Source of the DNA: Phlebotomus papatasi
Lineage: Eukaryota > Arthropoda > Insecta > Diptera > Psychodidae
NCBI RefSeq assembly: GCF_024763615.1
Contig: NC_077225.1
Location: forward strand, 2,976,001 to 3,040,000
Direction of reading: 5' to 3'
Length of the DNA stretch: 64,000 nucleotides
Of this stretch, positions 1 through 10,019 are shown in pieces (the first letter of the stretch is position 1; every line of letters starts with the position of its first letter). The translations under genes and the position numbers were made by a program. The notes below the pieces were generated by a model. The model did no database searches, had not been told where the DNA came from, and was given only the letters and a program-made list of their open reading frames with translations.

Positions 1-812
1 AGGAAACCTCCTCAAGGGCCTCCGTGGGGGTGAGCTCACCCCAGCACAGCCAATGCCTTCTGTCTCAAGGCCAGAGACTTGTACGAGCAGCTTCCGGAGA
101 CGGTGTCGCGGCCAAGCTCGTGGCAACAGCCTACTTGTGGCCGAGGCTACTCTCGCAAGAAATGAGGGTGGCCAAAATGCAGGGGAACACCGGCCTAGGG
201 TGTCTTGGGTGCAACACAACCTCTACGTGGCAACGGACCTCACGGAGATGCTGCCCCCAGACTAAGCGTTCACCCGGGCACGTAATCCCTCACCCAACGT
301 CTGCAGGGAGATCAGGCTTCTGGCTATTCCAGACGGTACTCGCAGGGCGTCCGGATACTTGCACCGCACGGGGTGGCCCGGAAAAAGGGGAATCACTGCT
401 TGAGCTCGATCTTCGAACACTGCAAATACCCACAAGGGAAGGAAAGGTAAGTAGAGTGTGTGAGAAGAAGGGAAATTTTAGCGCACTAGGAGCTATTCAG
501 GACGCTAGTTCCACCAGCGATTCTGAATGCTTCCAGCCAGTGCAAGATTAAGGGATCTCGGCCACCAGGAGCTATTTAGAGCGCCAGTCTCAGCCCGCGC
601 TTCTAAATGCTTCTGACCAGGGCAATACAGAGGGACTCTCAAGTGCTACCGGGAGCTATTTAGAGCGCTAGATTAACCCGCGCCTCTGAATGCTCTATCC
701 AGCAACAGTAGGGGTGACAGGAATGGCCACTGAGAGCTATAAGGAGCGTGGCTTATGCTACGCTGCGTTATGCTACCTGATCAGTGGAAGAGTGGGAAGG
801 AGACGACTTACT

Positions 813-854
<42 letters not shown>

Positions 855-1055
855 GGTCTCACACACTTAATCACCAGAATTGGCTTTTGAGTGTGCCAAA
901 GGAATTGATTTCATTGACAGAACCAACAACTAGGTCATTGCCCGATATTTCTAGTGTTCGCCTGAAGTATACGGGGATTTTACAAAAAATGCTTTTTCTG
1001 CCCCTAAAACATTCATAGCGCGTCGAATCCCAGCCCAAAAGGATTCGACACAACA
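1..1055 (-). repeat. LTR of the A family, truncated by the window edge
   Basis: The sequence matches the last two thirds of the 1478-bp LTRs at 2109-3586 and 6106-7583 and ends with the same CACAACA terminus at 1055. It is followed by ATAT (1056-1059), the kind of 4-bp target duplicated by the other copies, but its left flank is outside the window, so solo LTR and full element cannot be told apart. It is more diverged than the LTR pair of A and carries an expanded CT microsatellite at about 818-853. The strand follows the gag orientation of A. Open frames here are not conserved between copies and are not called. Confidence 0.85.
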
Positions 1056-2008
1056 ATATTAATAATCAGCCTTTTTACTTGTCATCGACATGGAGCTCAA
1101 ACGGTAATAGATATCAGCTTCCGGTCTTTGGTTACCCCCATTAAAAACTAATTATTTCAAAGCGTTTTTTTTTTCCTTTTTCCATACACCATCCGTATCC
1201 CCTTATCCCCTCCAAAACCATGTTTTTTTGTTTAATTCGGAAACGACTCCTACGATTTCTTTAATTTTTAAATATATTTTGTAGATAGGCAAAGCGAACA
1301 TTTTGTCTTGTTTTGAATTTTTGAAAGTCAAAGTTTAACCAGTTTAGGGGGCCAATTTTTCAATTGATTTGATTAAATTTGGATTTCATGGAAAAAAAGG
1401 GTTTGCAACCTGTCATAAATCGGTAAAATATACGAAAATTTCTTATAGGAATACTAAAAATATTCAAAAATGTTATTCAAAATTTACTAAATTATTAAGA
1501 GTTATTTAAATCTTATTTAACTACTATATTTTTGTGGTCTTTAAAATTTAGAACAATAATGTAAAACTTCATGGTATTAAATAGTTGCACTCTTATTGAT
1601 TCTGGAAAATAATGCAACTTTAAAGCTTTATTTAATCATTGCAGAATTACTTTTTCTTTTTCCAAATAAAAATTATTTATGATTATTTCACAGTTCTTCA
1701 AAAATACTTATAAGTTCTAAAATTTTAAAAGATAATTACATTTGAAATGATTCTAAAGGAGTGTCAGTATTTTTGTTTAGTTACACCAAGATACATAGAG
1801 AAATGGTTTTTGTAAACGCTGAATAATAAATTATAAATAAGTTTTTAGTAATCTCTATAGTAGATTCAAAGTAAAAATTTAAATAAATAAGGAAAATTTG
1901 GAAGGATGGGCTCACTTATTAGTTGGGCTGAAAAAGTTTGGCTTAAGAGTCATCGCACTTTGAAACTATGACCTTTATGTCCACTCTGAACACTTTCCAT
2001 CTCATGTG
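1056..2008. other. AT-rich stretch without a recognisable gene
   Basis: No open frame of note and no repeat shared with the rest of the window is visible. By position it should be sequence that adjoined the B provirus before insertion, possibly the interior of the PIF/Harbinger element found on the other side of B. The first 60 bases look faintly like the third Harbinger exon, but this is too weak to call. Confidence 0.5.
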
Positions 2009-2012
2009 ATAT

Positions 2013-2108
2013 TGTTGTGGACACACAAATTAAAATACTTTTAAGTATTCACTGTTGTTTATTGTGCGACAGTTCCAAGACAATTCCGCTGAATCGAGCG
2101 GTTCATAC
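2013..2108 (-). repeat. Element B 3' LTR, first part
   Basis: These 96 bp are the same as the first 96 bp of the LTR at 23726. The LTR is broken at 2108 by insertion of element A, which duplicated ATAC (2105-2108 and 7584-7587). The remainder lies at 7588-7722; 96 plus 135 bp equals the 231 bp of the uninterrupted LTR. Confidence 0.95.
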
Positions 2109-3586
2109 TGTTGTGGATGGGACTTCCGGGAAGGCAGCTGATCGTGGAAAAGGGGCTCGACGATGAATTCTGGAGGGAATCTGTCCCCTTTGACAGATGA
2201 ACCAATGACAACACAACCTTTTAGTTTACTTCTGGGTTTTATTAAATTTCCACTAGGGGCGCTATCAGCGCAAATGTACAAAGTCGATAATGCAGGCAAA
2301 GTACAAGGTTATGTCTTCAAGAGGCAAATGTCAAGAGTTGTTTTGGTTTTGTGGTGATGTGGTAGTGATCGTGACTGGGGACTTTCCTGGACTATCAGAG
2401 GGTTTTGGTGAGTAATTCCTTTTCCGCCTGCTTCACCCAGGCCTGATCTCCTTTGTCTAACAACAGCTGGAGGGTATACAGCGGTGACAAAGCCAACAGC
2501 TGGAGCAAGAAGATCCTCCTTGGCGTAGAGGACAGGGTGGTTAGGCAACTCTCTCAAGGGCCCCCGTGGGGGTGGGTTTATCCCAGCACAGCCAATGCCT
2601 TCCGTCTCAAGGCCAGAGGCTTCTACGAGCTGCTTCCGGTGATGGTGTCGCGGCTTAGCTCGTGTCAACAGCCTACTTGGGGGCCGAGGTTACTCCCGGA
2701 CGAAATGAGGGTGGCCAAAATGCAGGTGAACACCAGTATAGGGTGTCTTGGGTGCAACACAACCTCTACGTGGCAACAGACTTCACGGAGATGCTGCCCC
2801 AGACCAGAGGGTTCACCAGGGCACGTAATCCCTCACGCAACGTCTGCAGGGAGATCAGGCTTCTGGCTTTTCCAGACTACACTCTCAGGGAGTCCGGATC
2901 TTTCACCGCACGGGGTCGCCCGAGAAAAGGGAAATCACTGCTGGAGTTCGATCCTCGAGCACCGCAAAACCCACAAGGGAAGGAAAGGTAAGTAGAGTGT
3001 GTGAGAGGGAGGGAAATTTTAGCGCACTAGGAGCTATTTAGAACGCTGGTGTCATCAGCGATTCTAGATGCTCTCATCCAGTGCAAAAGTAAGGGTTATA
3101 GTGCCACCGGAAGCTATTTAGTGCGCTAGACTCAGCCCGCGCTTCTAAATGCTTCTGACCAGGGCAATACAGAGGGGCTCTCAAGTGCTACCGGGAGCTA
3201 TTTAGAGCGCTAGATTAACCCGCGCCTCTGAATGCTCTATCCAGCAACAGTAGAGGTGACAGGAATGGCCACTGAGAGCTATAAGGAGCGTGGCTTTTAT
3301 GCTACGCTGCGGTATGCTACCTGATCAGTGGAAGAGTGGGAAGGAGACGACTTACTTATTTCTCTCTCGCTCTCTCTCTTTAGGTCACACATACACTAAA
3401 TTCACCAGTCTTGGCCTTTAGAGTGTGACAATGGAATTGATTACATTGTCAAAACCAACAACTAGGTCATTGCCCGATATTTCTGGTGTACGCCTGAAGT
3501 ATACGGGGATTTTACAAAAAGGCATTTTTCGCCCCTAAAACACTCATAGGGTGCCGAATCCCACCCCAAAAGGATTCGACACAACA
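2109..3586 (-). repeat. Element A 3' LTR
   Basis: The LTR begins TGTTGTGG and ends CACAACA on the plus strand, so its termini are inverted repeats. It contains four diverged units of about 80 bp with a conserved AGCTATTTAG core (3031, 3111, 3195, 3275) and a pyrimidine-rich CT tract near 3360. Frames of up to 180 codons inside it are also present in the other LTR because the copies are identical; they have no recognisable domain and are not called as genes. Confidence 0.95.
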
Positions 3587-3600
3587 CTGCCCTCCTCCTA
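3587..3600 (-). promoter_or_regulatory. Element A polypurine tract
   Basis: On the minus strand the 14 bases directly before the 3' LTR are AGGAGGAGGGCAG-like purines. This is the expected position and composition of the plus-strand primer. Confidence 0.8.
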
Positions 3601-6066
3601 GTTCTGGCCGTCCCGGCCAGCATTAACACCCCGGTAAGGAGCTAAACGGTTCACGTGAGCAATGCGGGAGCGGCCTCTAGCCTTCTTCCGGATACGATAT
3701 GCCACCTCACTTATCTTCTCGGACACCAAATAGGGCCCACCCCAGTCACTCTGTAACTTGGGAGACCTTCCCACCTTCCTAGTGGGTTTGTACCACCAAA
3801 AAGGCTGCCCTGGTGCAAAGGTCGAGAGATGCCGAGTGTGGTCATAGCAGTCCTTGGCCACTCGAGGAAAAAATTGCAAGCGTTCTCGCCCCTTCCGGTG
3901 TATGTCGTTCATTGTCTGACGTGGGTTTTCTACGACATGTAGATCAGGTCTATCCTTAGACGGCTTTCCGCACTCCATTGGGAATTTCCTGGGTGGTGGC
4001 TTAATGGGAGCGCTATCTCCTGTGTCTATGGGGTGCTCCACTAACTGAGTGCGCCCAATACCCCGTGGGACTTTGGAGAAAACTTCCGATTGCTTCCTCG
4101 GCAGTTCCTTCTCCATCTCGGCTTGAGTCTCACGGCGGGGAGCTAGGACGACAGCCTCACTAGTACATATCCGCACTATCCCATCCTCACCAATCGTCCT
4201 CTCCATAACCTTCTCGGAAAAAGTTAATTTCATTGATTCCAGATCCAACCGGGCCACCTGTTGTCGCAAAAACACCAACCCCAGGACGCAATCATCTACA
4301 ATATCCGCCACCAAAACAGTGACATGATGTATGCAGTCCTCCAGTGCCAGTGTCACCTCCAGTTCTCCTAGGATGGGGGAGCTTTGTCCAGTGGCTGTCG
4401 TTAGAACCCATCGCACAGGGCGGATTGGAGGCTGGGGAGACATAGCCTCATATATCCGGCGGCCAATCAGGGTGTAATTTGCCCCCGTATCTACCACTAC
4501 GTCACAGTCCACATTATTCACACGCCCCCTTACCACCAAGCCACGGGCCGAATAATCTATCGACATCCCATTTTGGGGGCCTACCCGTGTTCCACGACAC
4601 AATGGGGCTCCAGCATTGGACTCAGTAGTAGGTGCGGGAGGGTCCCCACCATGACCACCAGCTCCTGTGTTCCCGGAACTCCGTCCACTAGACTCCGATG
4701 GTCCCGTGGGTGCAGCACCTCCGCTTCCAGATGCGCTATCCCAGGAACCTCCTCTCCTACGGTTCCAATTTCCCCTATACCGATTCCCAGCAGGGGCAGA
4801 GGCCTCGCCTCTTTGATACGAGATAGCTCCTCCCTGATTCCCTGCTACTGACTCGGAGGAGGTGATTTCCTGTTCCGCCACGGCGGCTCTAGAGACGTTG
4901 CGGGAAGCCCGATTGGCTTTCCGGGCAGCTTCATAATCCAGGGCTGCGTAAACAGCTTGCTCCATAGAACAAGGTCTTGTTAACCTGACCAAGTCTTGTA
5001 ATTCCAGGTCCAACAAACCATCCACGAACTGGCTGAGGGCAATTTTATCACGTGCGGCCTCCGGGCAATCCCTAAAAGCGAGACGCGTGAGCCTACGGAT
5101 CTCCAGAGCGAAAGCCCCTATCTCCTCCCTGGGCTTCTGCCTACGGTTCCTCAGGTGGAGATGCGATAATCCCTGCTGGAACTCACGCCCAAACCGACCC
5201 CGCAAGGCCCGTACCAACTCGACCAGGCTCTCCCGTTTAGCCGGTGGGATCTCAGAGAGGACGGCTAACGCATCCCCCCTTAAAGAAGAAGCCAACATGA
5301 TGGCCTGTTCAGAGGCATTCCATCCGCGAGCCCTGGCGACCATCTCAAATTGTAATAAATAATCTTCTAAAACCACTTTACCATCAAAATGGTCCACTTT
5401 CAGTTTGAGATGGTTCATGTCCCGACTCAGCCGCGAATTTCCTGACCCGGCACCACCCTCTAGAGTTTCAAAAACCCTTTCATCTCTGGGTTGTTGGGAG
5501 GGCAAACGCCCAGTCCGAATCTGAGTCACCCGGACGTCGGAACCCGCAGGTAAGTCATTAGAATTTCCCTGGGGGGCGGTGACCCCCTCACTGGTCGCAG
5601 GCATTGGGCCAGAGGCCAAAAACCCCAAACGGCTGGTCTCCAAGGTCGCACGATCTTCTTCCAAGATTTGAGCAATACTTGGGTAATTTGCTGCCGCCAC
5701 ACGGCCACCAGGGGCTCCAGTTGAGCAGAGCTCAGGTGGTACCTGGAAAGAGGCCTCTTCCGGCGGTACTTGCCCAGCCGGTAGAGGGGCATCTCCGGAT
5801 AATCTTCCGGTCATTTGGAATGTCCAGAGACTGATTTGCTGTCTCAATTCCATCATCTCCCTGTCCGTGCGCTCATTGCGCTGTCTTTGCAACTCCTCAT
5901 TGTGCTTTTGAAGGTCCAGGATCCTAGTCAAAGTGGAGCTTTGACGGGCTTCAGATTCCTCCTGCTGGGTGCGAATTTCCTGCAGAAACCCATCGTACCT
6001 CTCCATCCTGTCCGTGAGCCACTCCTTCAGTCCGTCCAATATCTGGCCGGTCCCAGCTGCCTCCAT
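3598..6066 (-). CDS. Element A Gag-protease polyprotein fused in frame to the integrase C-terminus
   Basis: 822 codons starting at ATG 6066, 21 nt inside the primer site. Residues about 1-75 look like a coiled coil rich in E, Q and R; residues about 200-400 match the retrotransposon Gag capsid fold (motifs ARGWNASEQAIMLASSLRG and LSQFVDGLLD); about 420-490 is an RG/GS-rich basic stretch in place of a CCHC zinc knuckle. The retroviral-type aspartic protease follows near residue 525 (VVVDTGANYTLIG). After the conserved lead-in to RT (IDTGDSAPIKPPPRKFP, about residue 690) the frame jumps straight to the tail of an integrase, including its GPY/F module (WGGPYLVSEK). RT, RNase H and the DDE core, normally some 900 residues, are absent. 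The frame is uninterrupted, so a Gag-protease product could still be made. Confidence 0.9.
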   Translation of the reverse strand: MEAAGTGQILDGLKEWLTDRMERYDGFLQEIRTQQEESEARQSSTLTRILDLQKHNEELQRQRNERTDREMMELRQQISLWTFQMTGRLSGDAPLPAGQVPPEEASFQVPPELCSTGAPGGRVAAANYPSIAQILEEDRATLETSRLGFLASGPMPATSEGVTAPQGNSNDLPAGSDVRVTQIRTGRLPSQQPRDERVFETLEGGAGSGNSRLSRDMNHLKLKVDHFDGKVVLEDYLLQFEMVARARGWNASEQAIMLASSLRGDALAVLSEIPPAKRESLVELVRALRGRFGREFQQGLSHLHLRNRRQKPREEIGAFALEIRRLTRLAFRDCPEAARDKIALSQFVDGLLDLELQDLVRLTRPCSMEQAVYAALDYEAARKANRASRNVSRAAVAEQEITSSESVAGNQGGAISYQRGEASAPAGNRYRGNWNRRRGGSWDSASGSGGAAPTGPSESSGRSSGNTGAGGHGGDPPAPTTESNAGAPLCRGTRVGPQNGMSIDYSARGLVVRGRVNNVDCDVVVDTGANYTLIGRRIYEAMSPQPPIRPVRWVLTTATGQSSPILGELEVTLALEDCIHHVTVLVADIVDDCVLGLVFLRQQVARLDLESMKLTFSEKVMERTIGEDGIVRICTSEAVVLAPRRETQAEMEKELPRKQSEVFSKVPRGIGRTQLVEHPIDTGDSAPIKPPPRKFPMECGKPSKDRPDLHVVENPRQTMNDIHRKGRERLQFFPRVAKDCYDHTRHLSTFAPGQPFWWYKPTRKVGRSPKLQSDWGGPYLVSEKISEVAYRIRKKARGRSRIAHVNRLAPYRGVNAGRDGQN

Positions 6067-6086
6067 ACTCGCAAGTGGTCAGGCAA

Positions 6087-6104
6087 ATCCCACTTCTGAC
6101 ACCA
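6087..6104 (-). promoter_or_regulatory. Element A primer-binding site for tRNA-Leu
   Basis: The plus strand reads ATCCCACTTCTGACACCA, which equals the last 15 bases plus CCA of animal tRNA-Leu as I know it; the minus-strand element RNA is thus complementary over 18 nt. One base (6105) separates it from the 5' LTR. Confidence 0.85.
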
Positions 6105-6105
6105 G

Positions 6106-7583
6106 TGTTGTGGATGGGACTTCCGGGAAGGCAGCTGATCGTGGAAAAGGGGCTCGACGATGAATTCTGGAGGGAATCTGTCCCCTTTGACAGATGAACC
6201 AATGACAACACAACCTTTTAGTTTACTTCTGGGTTTTATTAAATTTCCACTAGGGGCGCTATCAGCGCAAATGTACAAAGTCGATAATGCAGGCAAAGTA
6301 CAAGGTTATGTCTTCAAGAGGCAAATGTCAAGAGTTGTTTTGGTTTTGTGGTGATGTGGTAGTGATCGTGACTGGGGACTTTCCTGGACTATCAGAGGGT
6401 TTTGGTGAGTAATTCCTTTTCCGCCTGCTTCACCCAGGCCTGATCTCCTTTGTCTAACAACAGCTGGAGGGTATACAGCGGTGACAAAGCCAACAGCTGG
6501 AGCAAGAAGATCCTCCTTGGCGTAGAGGACAGGGTGGTTAGGCAACTCTCTCAAGGGCCCCCGTGGGGGTGGGTTTATCCCAGCACAGCCAATGCCTTCC
6601 GTCTCAAGGCCAGAGGCTTCTACGAGCTGCTTCCGGTGATGGTGTCGCGGCTTAGCTCGTGTCAACAGCCTACTTGGGGGCCGAGGTTACTCCCGGACGA
6701 AATGAGGGTGGCCAAAATGCAGGTGAACACCAGTATAGGGTGTCTTGGGTGCAACACAACCTCTACGTGGCAACAGACTTCACGGAGATGCTGCCCCAGA
6801 CCAGAGGGTTCACCAGGGCACGTAATCCCTCACGCAACGTCTGCAGGGAGATCAGGCTTCTGGCTTTTCCAGACTACACTCTCAGGGAGTCCGGATCTTT
6901 CACCGCACGGGGTCGCCCGAGAAAAGGGAAATCACTGCTGGAGTTCGATCCTCGAGCACCGCAAAACCCACAAGGGAAGGAAAGGTAAGTAGAGTGTGTG
7001 AGAGGGAGGGAAATTTTAGCGCACTAGGAGCTATTTAGAACGCTGGTGTCATCAGCGATTCTAGATGCTCTCATCCAGTGCAAAAGTAAGGGTTATAGTG
7101 CCACCGGAAGCTATTTAGTGCGCTAGACTCAGCCCGCGCTTCTAAATGCTTCTGACCAGGGCAATACAGAGGGGCTCTCAAGTGCTACCGGGAGCTATTT
7201 AGAGCGCTAGATTAACCCGCGCCTCTGAATGCTCTATCCAGCAACAGTAGAGGTGACAGGAATGGCCACTGAGAGCTATAAGGAGCGTGGCTTTTATGCT
7301 ACGCTGCGGTATGCTACCTGATCAGTGGAAGAGTGGGAAGGAGACGACTTACTTATTTCTCTCTCGCTCTCTCTCTTTAGGTCACACATACACTAAATTC
7401 ACCAGTCTTGGCCTTTAGAGTGTGACAATGGAATTGATTACATTGTCAAAACCAACAACTAGGTCATTGCCCGATATTTCTGGTGTACGCCTGAAGTATA
7501 CGGGGATTTTACAAAAAGGCATTTTTCGCCCCTAAAACACTCATAGGGTGCCGAATCCCACCCCAAAAGGATTCGACACAACA
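6106..7583 (-). repeat. Element A 5' LTR
   Basis: Same length (1478 bp) and, as far as compared, same sequence as the 3' LTR; every frame is reproduced at a constant offset of 3997. It is followed by the ATAC duplication at 7584-7587. Confidence 0.95.
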
Positions 7584-7587
7584 ATAC

Positions 7588-7735
7588 AATTTTTATTACA
7601 TTTTAATGACCTAATTATACAATATTTAAGAAGTGTGGTAAAATATAAATAGTAAATATAAATACGAACTAAGGAATGAATGATTTAATGATTTTACAAA
7701 TAGGAAGAAGTGTTTCACAACACTCCTATCCCCTT
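7588..7735 (-). repeat. Element B 3' LTR, second part, with polypurine tract
   Basis: 7588-7722 completes the B LTR and ends in CACAACA. The next 13 bases, read on the minus strand, are AAGGGGATAGGAG, the polypurine tract preceding the 3' LTR. Confidence 0.9.
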
Positions 7736-7950
7736 AGAATAAGTGCTTTGCACGATTATATTAAAGTTATAAAGTATATTTAGTATAATATTAGTTGTTA
7801 CATTGCTTTTTTTTTTTTGAACTATTAAAGTATACAGATAATGCTCTTAAATTTACAGCTAAAACTTACAAATTTCCTTCTTTTTTTTTGAGTGTTTATA
7901 TTAAGTGATTTTATTGAATCATTAATTAATTAATTTATTAATTTTTTTTG

Positions 7951-8189
7951 TTAGTTAAAAGTAATACTTCTGATACTTCTGCTAGAAGGCAATTCAATCG
8001 AGTTTATCAAATCATCTCTTAATACATCTTGGGATCTTAAAATTAAGTTTTGAGGGATTGTCATGGGTATAGGATTGGAAACTGTAGGGGGTTGTGGGGT
8101 AATGCTTATGTTAGTTTGTGGTGGTTGGACACTTGTATTCGTTCCATAGGAAATTCCTGTTGTTCTGAAGCATTTAAAATAAATTATGA
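7951..8189 (-). pseudogene. Element B Env, C-terminal cytoplasmic tail (severed)
   Basis: On the minus strand this frame continues the Env transmembrane segment beyond the D1 insertion and ends at the stop codon 7951-7953. It starts with a short hydrophobic run and a cysteine-bearing stretch, then is rich in T, P, S and I, as expected for a short cytoplasmic tail. The phase on both sides of D1 agrees when the insertion and one copy of its 7-bp flanking repeat are discounted. It cannot be expressed with the rest of Env because D1 lies between. Confidence 0.7.
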
Positions 8190-10019
8190 GAATAAAGGGA
8201 CAGATAATCCTAACCGGCTTATGTAGGTGAGATTCTTAACGTGAGCTAACTCGGAGTGCATGCAAATTCGATTTAGAGCTGAAGTTGGGAGACGCCATTC
8301 AGTTATCTTGAATAAAATTCGTGAAATTATACAAATTTTGTATTTAAACCAAAATATCAAGGATTTGGATGAACTGACAGAAAAGTGTTATATGGGTGAA
8401 ATGTAGACCAGAATGTTCTCTATAATTTTCCCATAGAACATGATCTCATCGATTACTCAGAAGCCAAGATAATCGAGGTTTTTTGTTTGTTAACTCGTTT
8501 TTTCATCCATCAGAATGCCCCAAGTAGTCATTTGTTGAACTTCAACTATATCAAAGAATTGTTGTATTCTGTGGGACTTTCCATTTAAAACCCTATTTTA
8601 AGTGTCTTGGTGGAGTAGAGGCAGTCAAATTGGCATCTGAGTGATTTCAAAGCGTTATTATGGGAAAAATCAATTTTTTCACACTTAAACGGCAAAATCG
8701 GAGTGATAGCGTAGTCTGAGTGGAAAATGATGTATGGACGAAATGTAGAGACAAATGTCCTCTACAATTATGTCGAAGTAATCATCAAAATCGGTTTAGC
8801 GACAGTCGAGATAATTGAGGTTATGTGATATTGAAATTCGTTTTTTGACTGTGGCGCCCCTGGTGTTGGTCCCACGAAGTTCAAATGTTCTAGAAAGTTG
8901 TAGTATTTAGTGAGATCTTTCGTTTAAGCCCTCATTCATCAAAATCGGTCACATAGAACCGGAGATATGATTTTTTGAATTTCGTGAACTTTGACCCCTC
9001 ATATCTCCGGTTCTATTGAAACCACAGCGCACTTACGCACCATTTTGGAAACGTCCTAGACTGGGCTACAACATACTAAAATTTCATTAACTTGCACAAT
9101 GCCGTTTTTGAGAAAAGTGACTTTGAATTTCGATGAATTTTGACGCTATCACAGCGCCACCTGTGGTGACTTTTTGAGCTTCCATCTGAAAGTGCTCATC
9201 GAGACGAAACCAAAAAGGTAAAATTTATGTCGATATGTTAATTAGAACCGGAGATAGAGGCCGGTCAATGTTCGAACTTTGACCCCTTATAGCTCGGGTC
9301 AGGGGTTATGGATCGACTTAAGGTTTTTTTTGTTTGATAGGTATAATCAACGGCTACAATATACTAAAATTTCAGCCCGATTGCATAAGGAATTTTTGAG
9401 TTATTTAACTTTTAAGATTTAAAAAATTTCTTTTTAATAATAGCGCCCCTAGCGGTGGTTTTATGAACTTGCGATGTTAGAAGAGGAAGTGGCATTTCAC
9501 GAGAGCTTTCCAAAAAGCCCTCATTTTTTAAATTCTGACAATTAGAACCGGAGTTATGGCCATTTTAAGAAATTTTTTTTGGACCCTTATAGCTCGGGTC
9601 AGGGGGGTCGGGGGACCTTAAGTTTGGTATTGATGGAAAGCTCTAAGGCCCAGCTATAACATACTAAAATTTGAGCCCGATCAATGCCATAGGGTCGGAG
9701 CTATTGAGAAAACAAAAAATGGGGTCTTCAAAATGGCGGAAGGATTGGTGGGGGGTGGGGGGTCAATGCACCATGTTGCAATTTTCATACGATATTTAAC
9801 CTTTGCCGAAAGCCGCAAGTCGATATCTTTTTTAGTTTAGGAGCTATTAAGCTCCAAAGAGCGGCCGAACGGCCGGCCGACCGGGAACGTAACTTAGCCC
9901 CCCATATATTCGTGATCAGGAAGTGGCGAAACACATTTTGGCCAAGTTTGAGCGCGATCGGAGGACATGAAATTTTGTTAGGATTATAGTAGGTGAGATT
10001 GTTAAGAATCTCACCTAAT
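8190..10019. mobile_element. Element D1: 1.8-kb non-coding transposable element (Helitron- or MITE-like)
   Basis: Nearly the same sequence occurs in reverse at 27299-29118. D1 is flanked by a 7-bp direct repeat ATTATGA (8183-8189 and 10020-10026). Both ends carry the motifs ATAATCCTAAC and AGGTGAGATTCTTAAC in inverted sense but in a different order, and one end (9991-10016) is a palindrome with 10-bp arms and a 6-nt loop. The interior has no gene; it consists of diverged units of roughly 290 bp, marked by recurring CATACTAAAATTT and CTCGGGTCAGGGG motifs. It has no protein by which to classify it. A hairpin beside a CTAA|T end hints at a Helitron-type element, but the 7-bp duplication argues for a DDE-transposase element. 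Confidence 0.8.

Larger units (their letters stand above)
2109..7583 (-). mobile_element. Element A: Ty3/Gypsy element lacking RT and integrase core, two identical-looking LTRs
   Basis: Two LTRs of exactly 1478 bp (2109-3586 and 6106-7583) flank a 2.5-kb interior with a single 822-codon frame. The flanking duplication is ATAC. A tRNA-Leu primer site (6087-6104) and a polypurine tract (3587-3600 on the minus strand) are present, so the cis-acting parts for reverse transcription are complete. The LTR copies appear identical wherever I compared them, implying very recent insertion, yet the element cannot encode reverse transcriptase. It therefore must have used enzymes from another element. This organisation recalls published non-autonomous elements that keep gag only (TR-GAG type), but here protease and the integrase tail are also kept. 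Confidence 0.95.

Noticed and set aside
1056..1140. Faint resemblance of the first bases after the left LTR to Harbinger exon 3 (24001-24103)
   Set aside because: Only short runs such as AATAATCAG and CTTTT match and the frame has stops, so it was not annotated as a second transposase copy.
2309..2995. Frames of 119, 180 and 109 codons inside the A-family LTRs
   Set aside because: They appear in both LTRs only because the copies are identical, lack any known domain, overlap on opposite strands and are disrupted in the older LTR copies.
9785..10019. The last ~75 codons of the env open frame
   Set aside because: They are encoded by element D1; the same sequence occurs in D2 outside any env gene.
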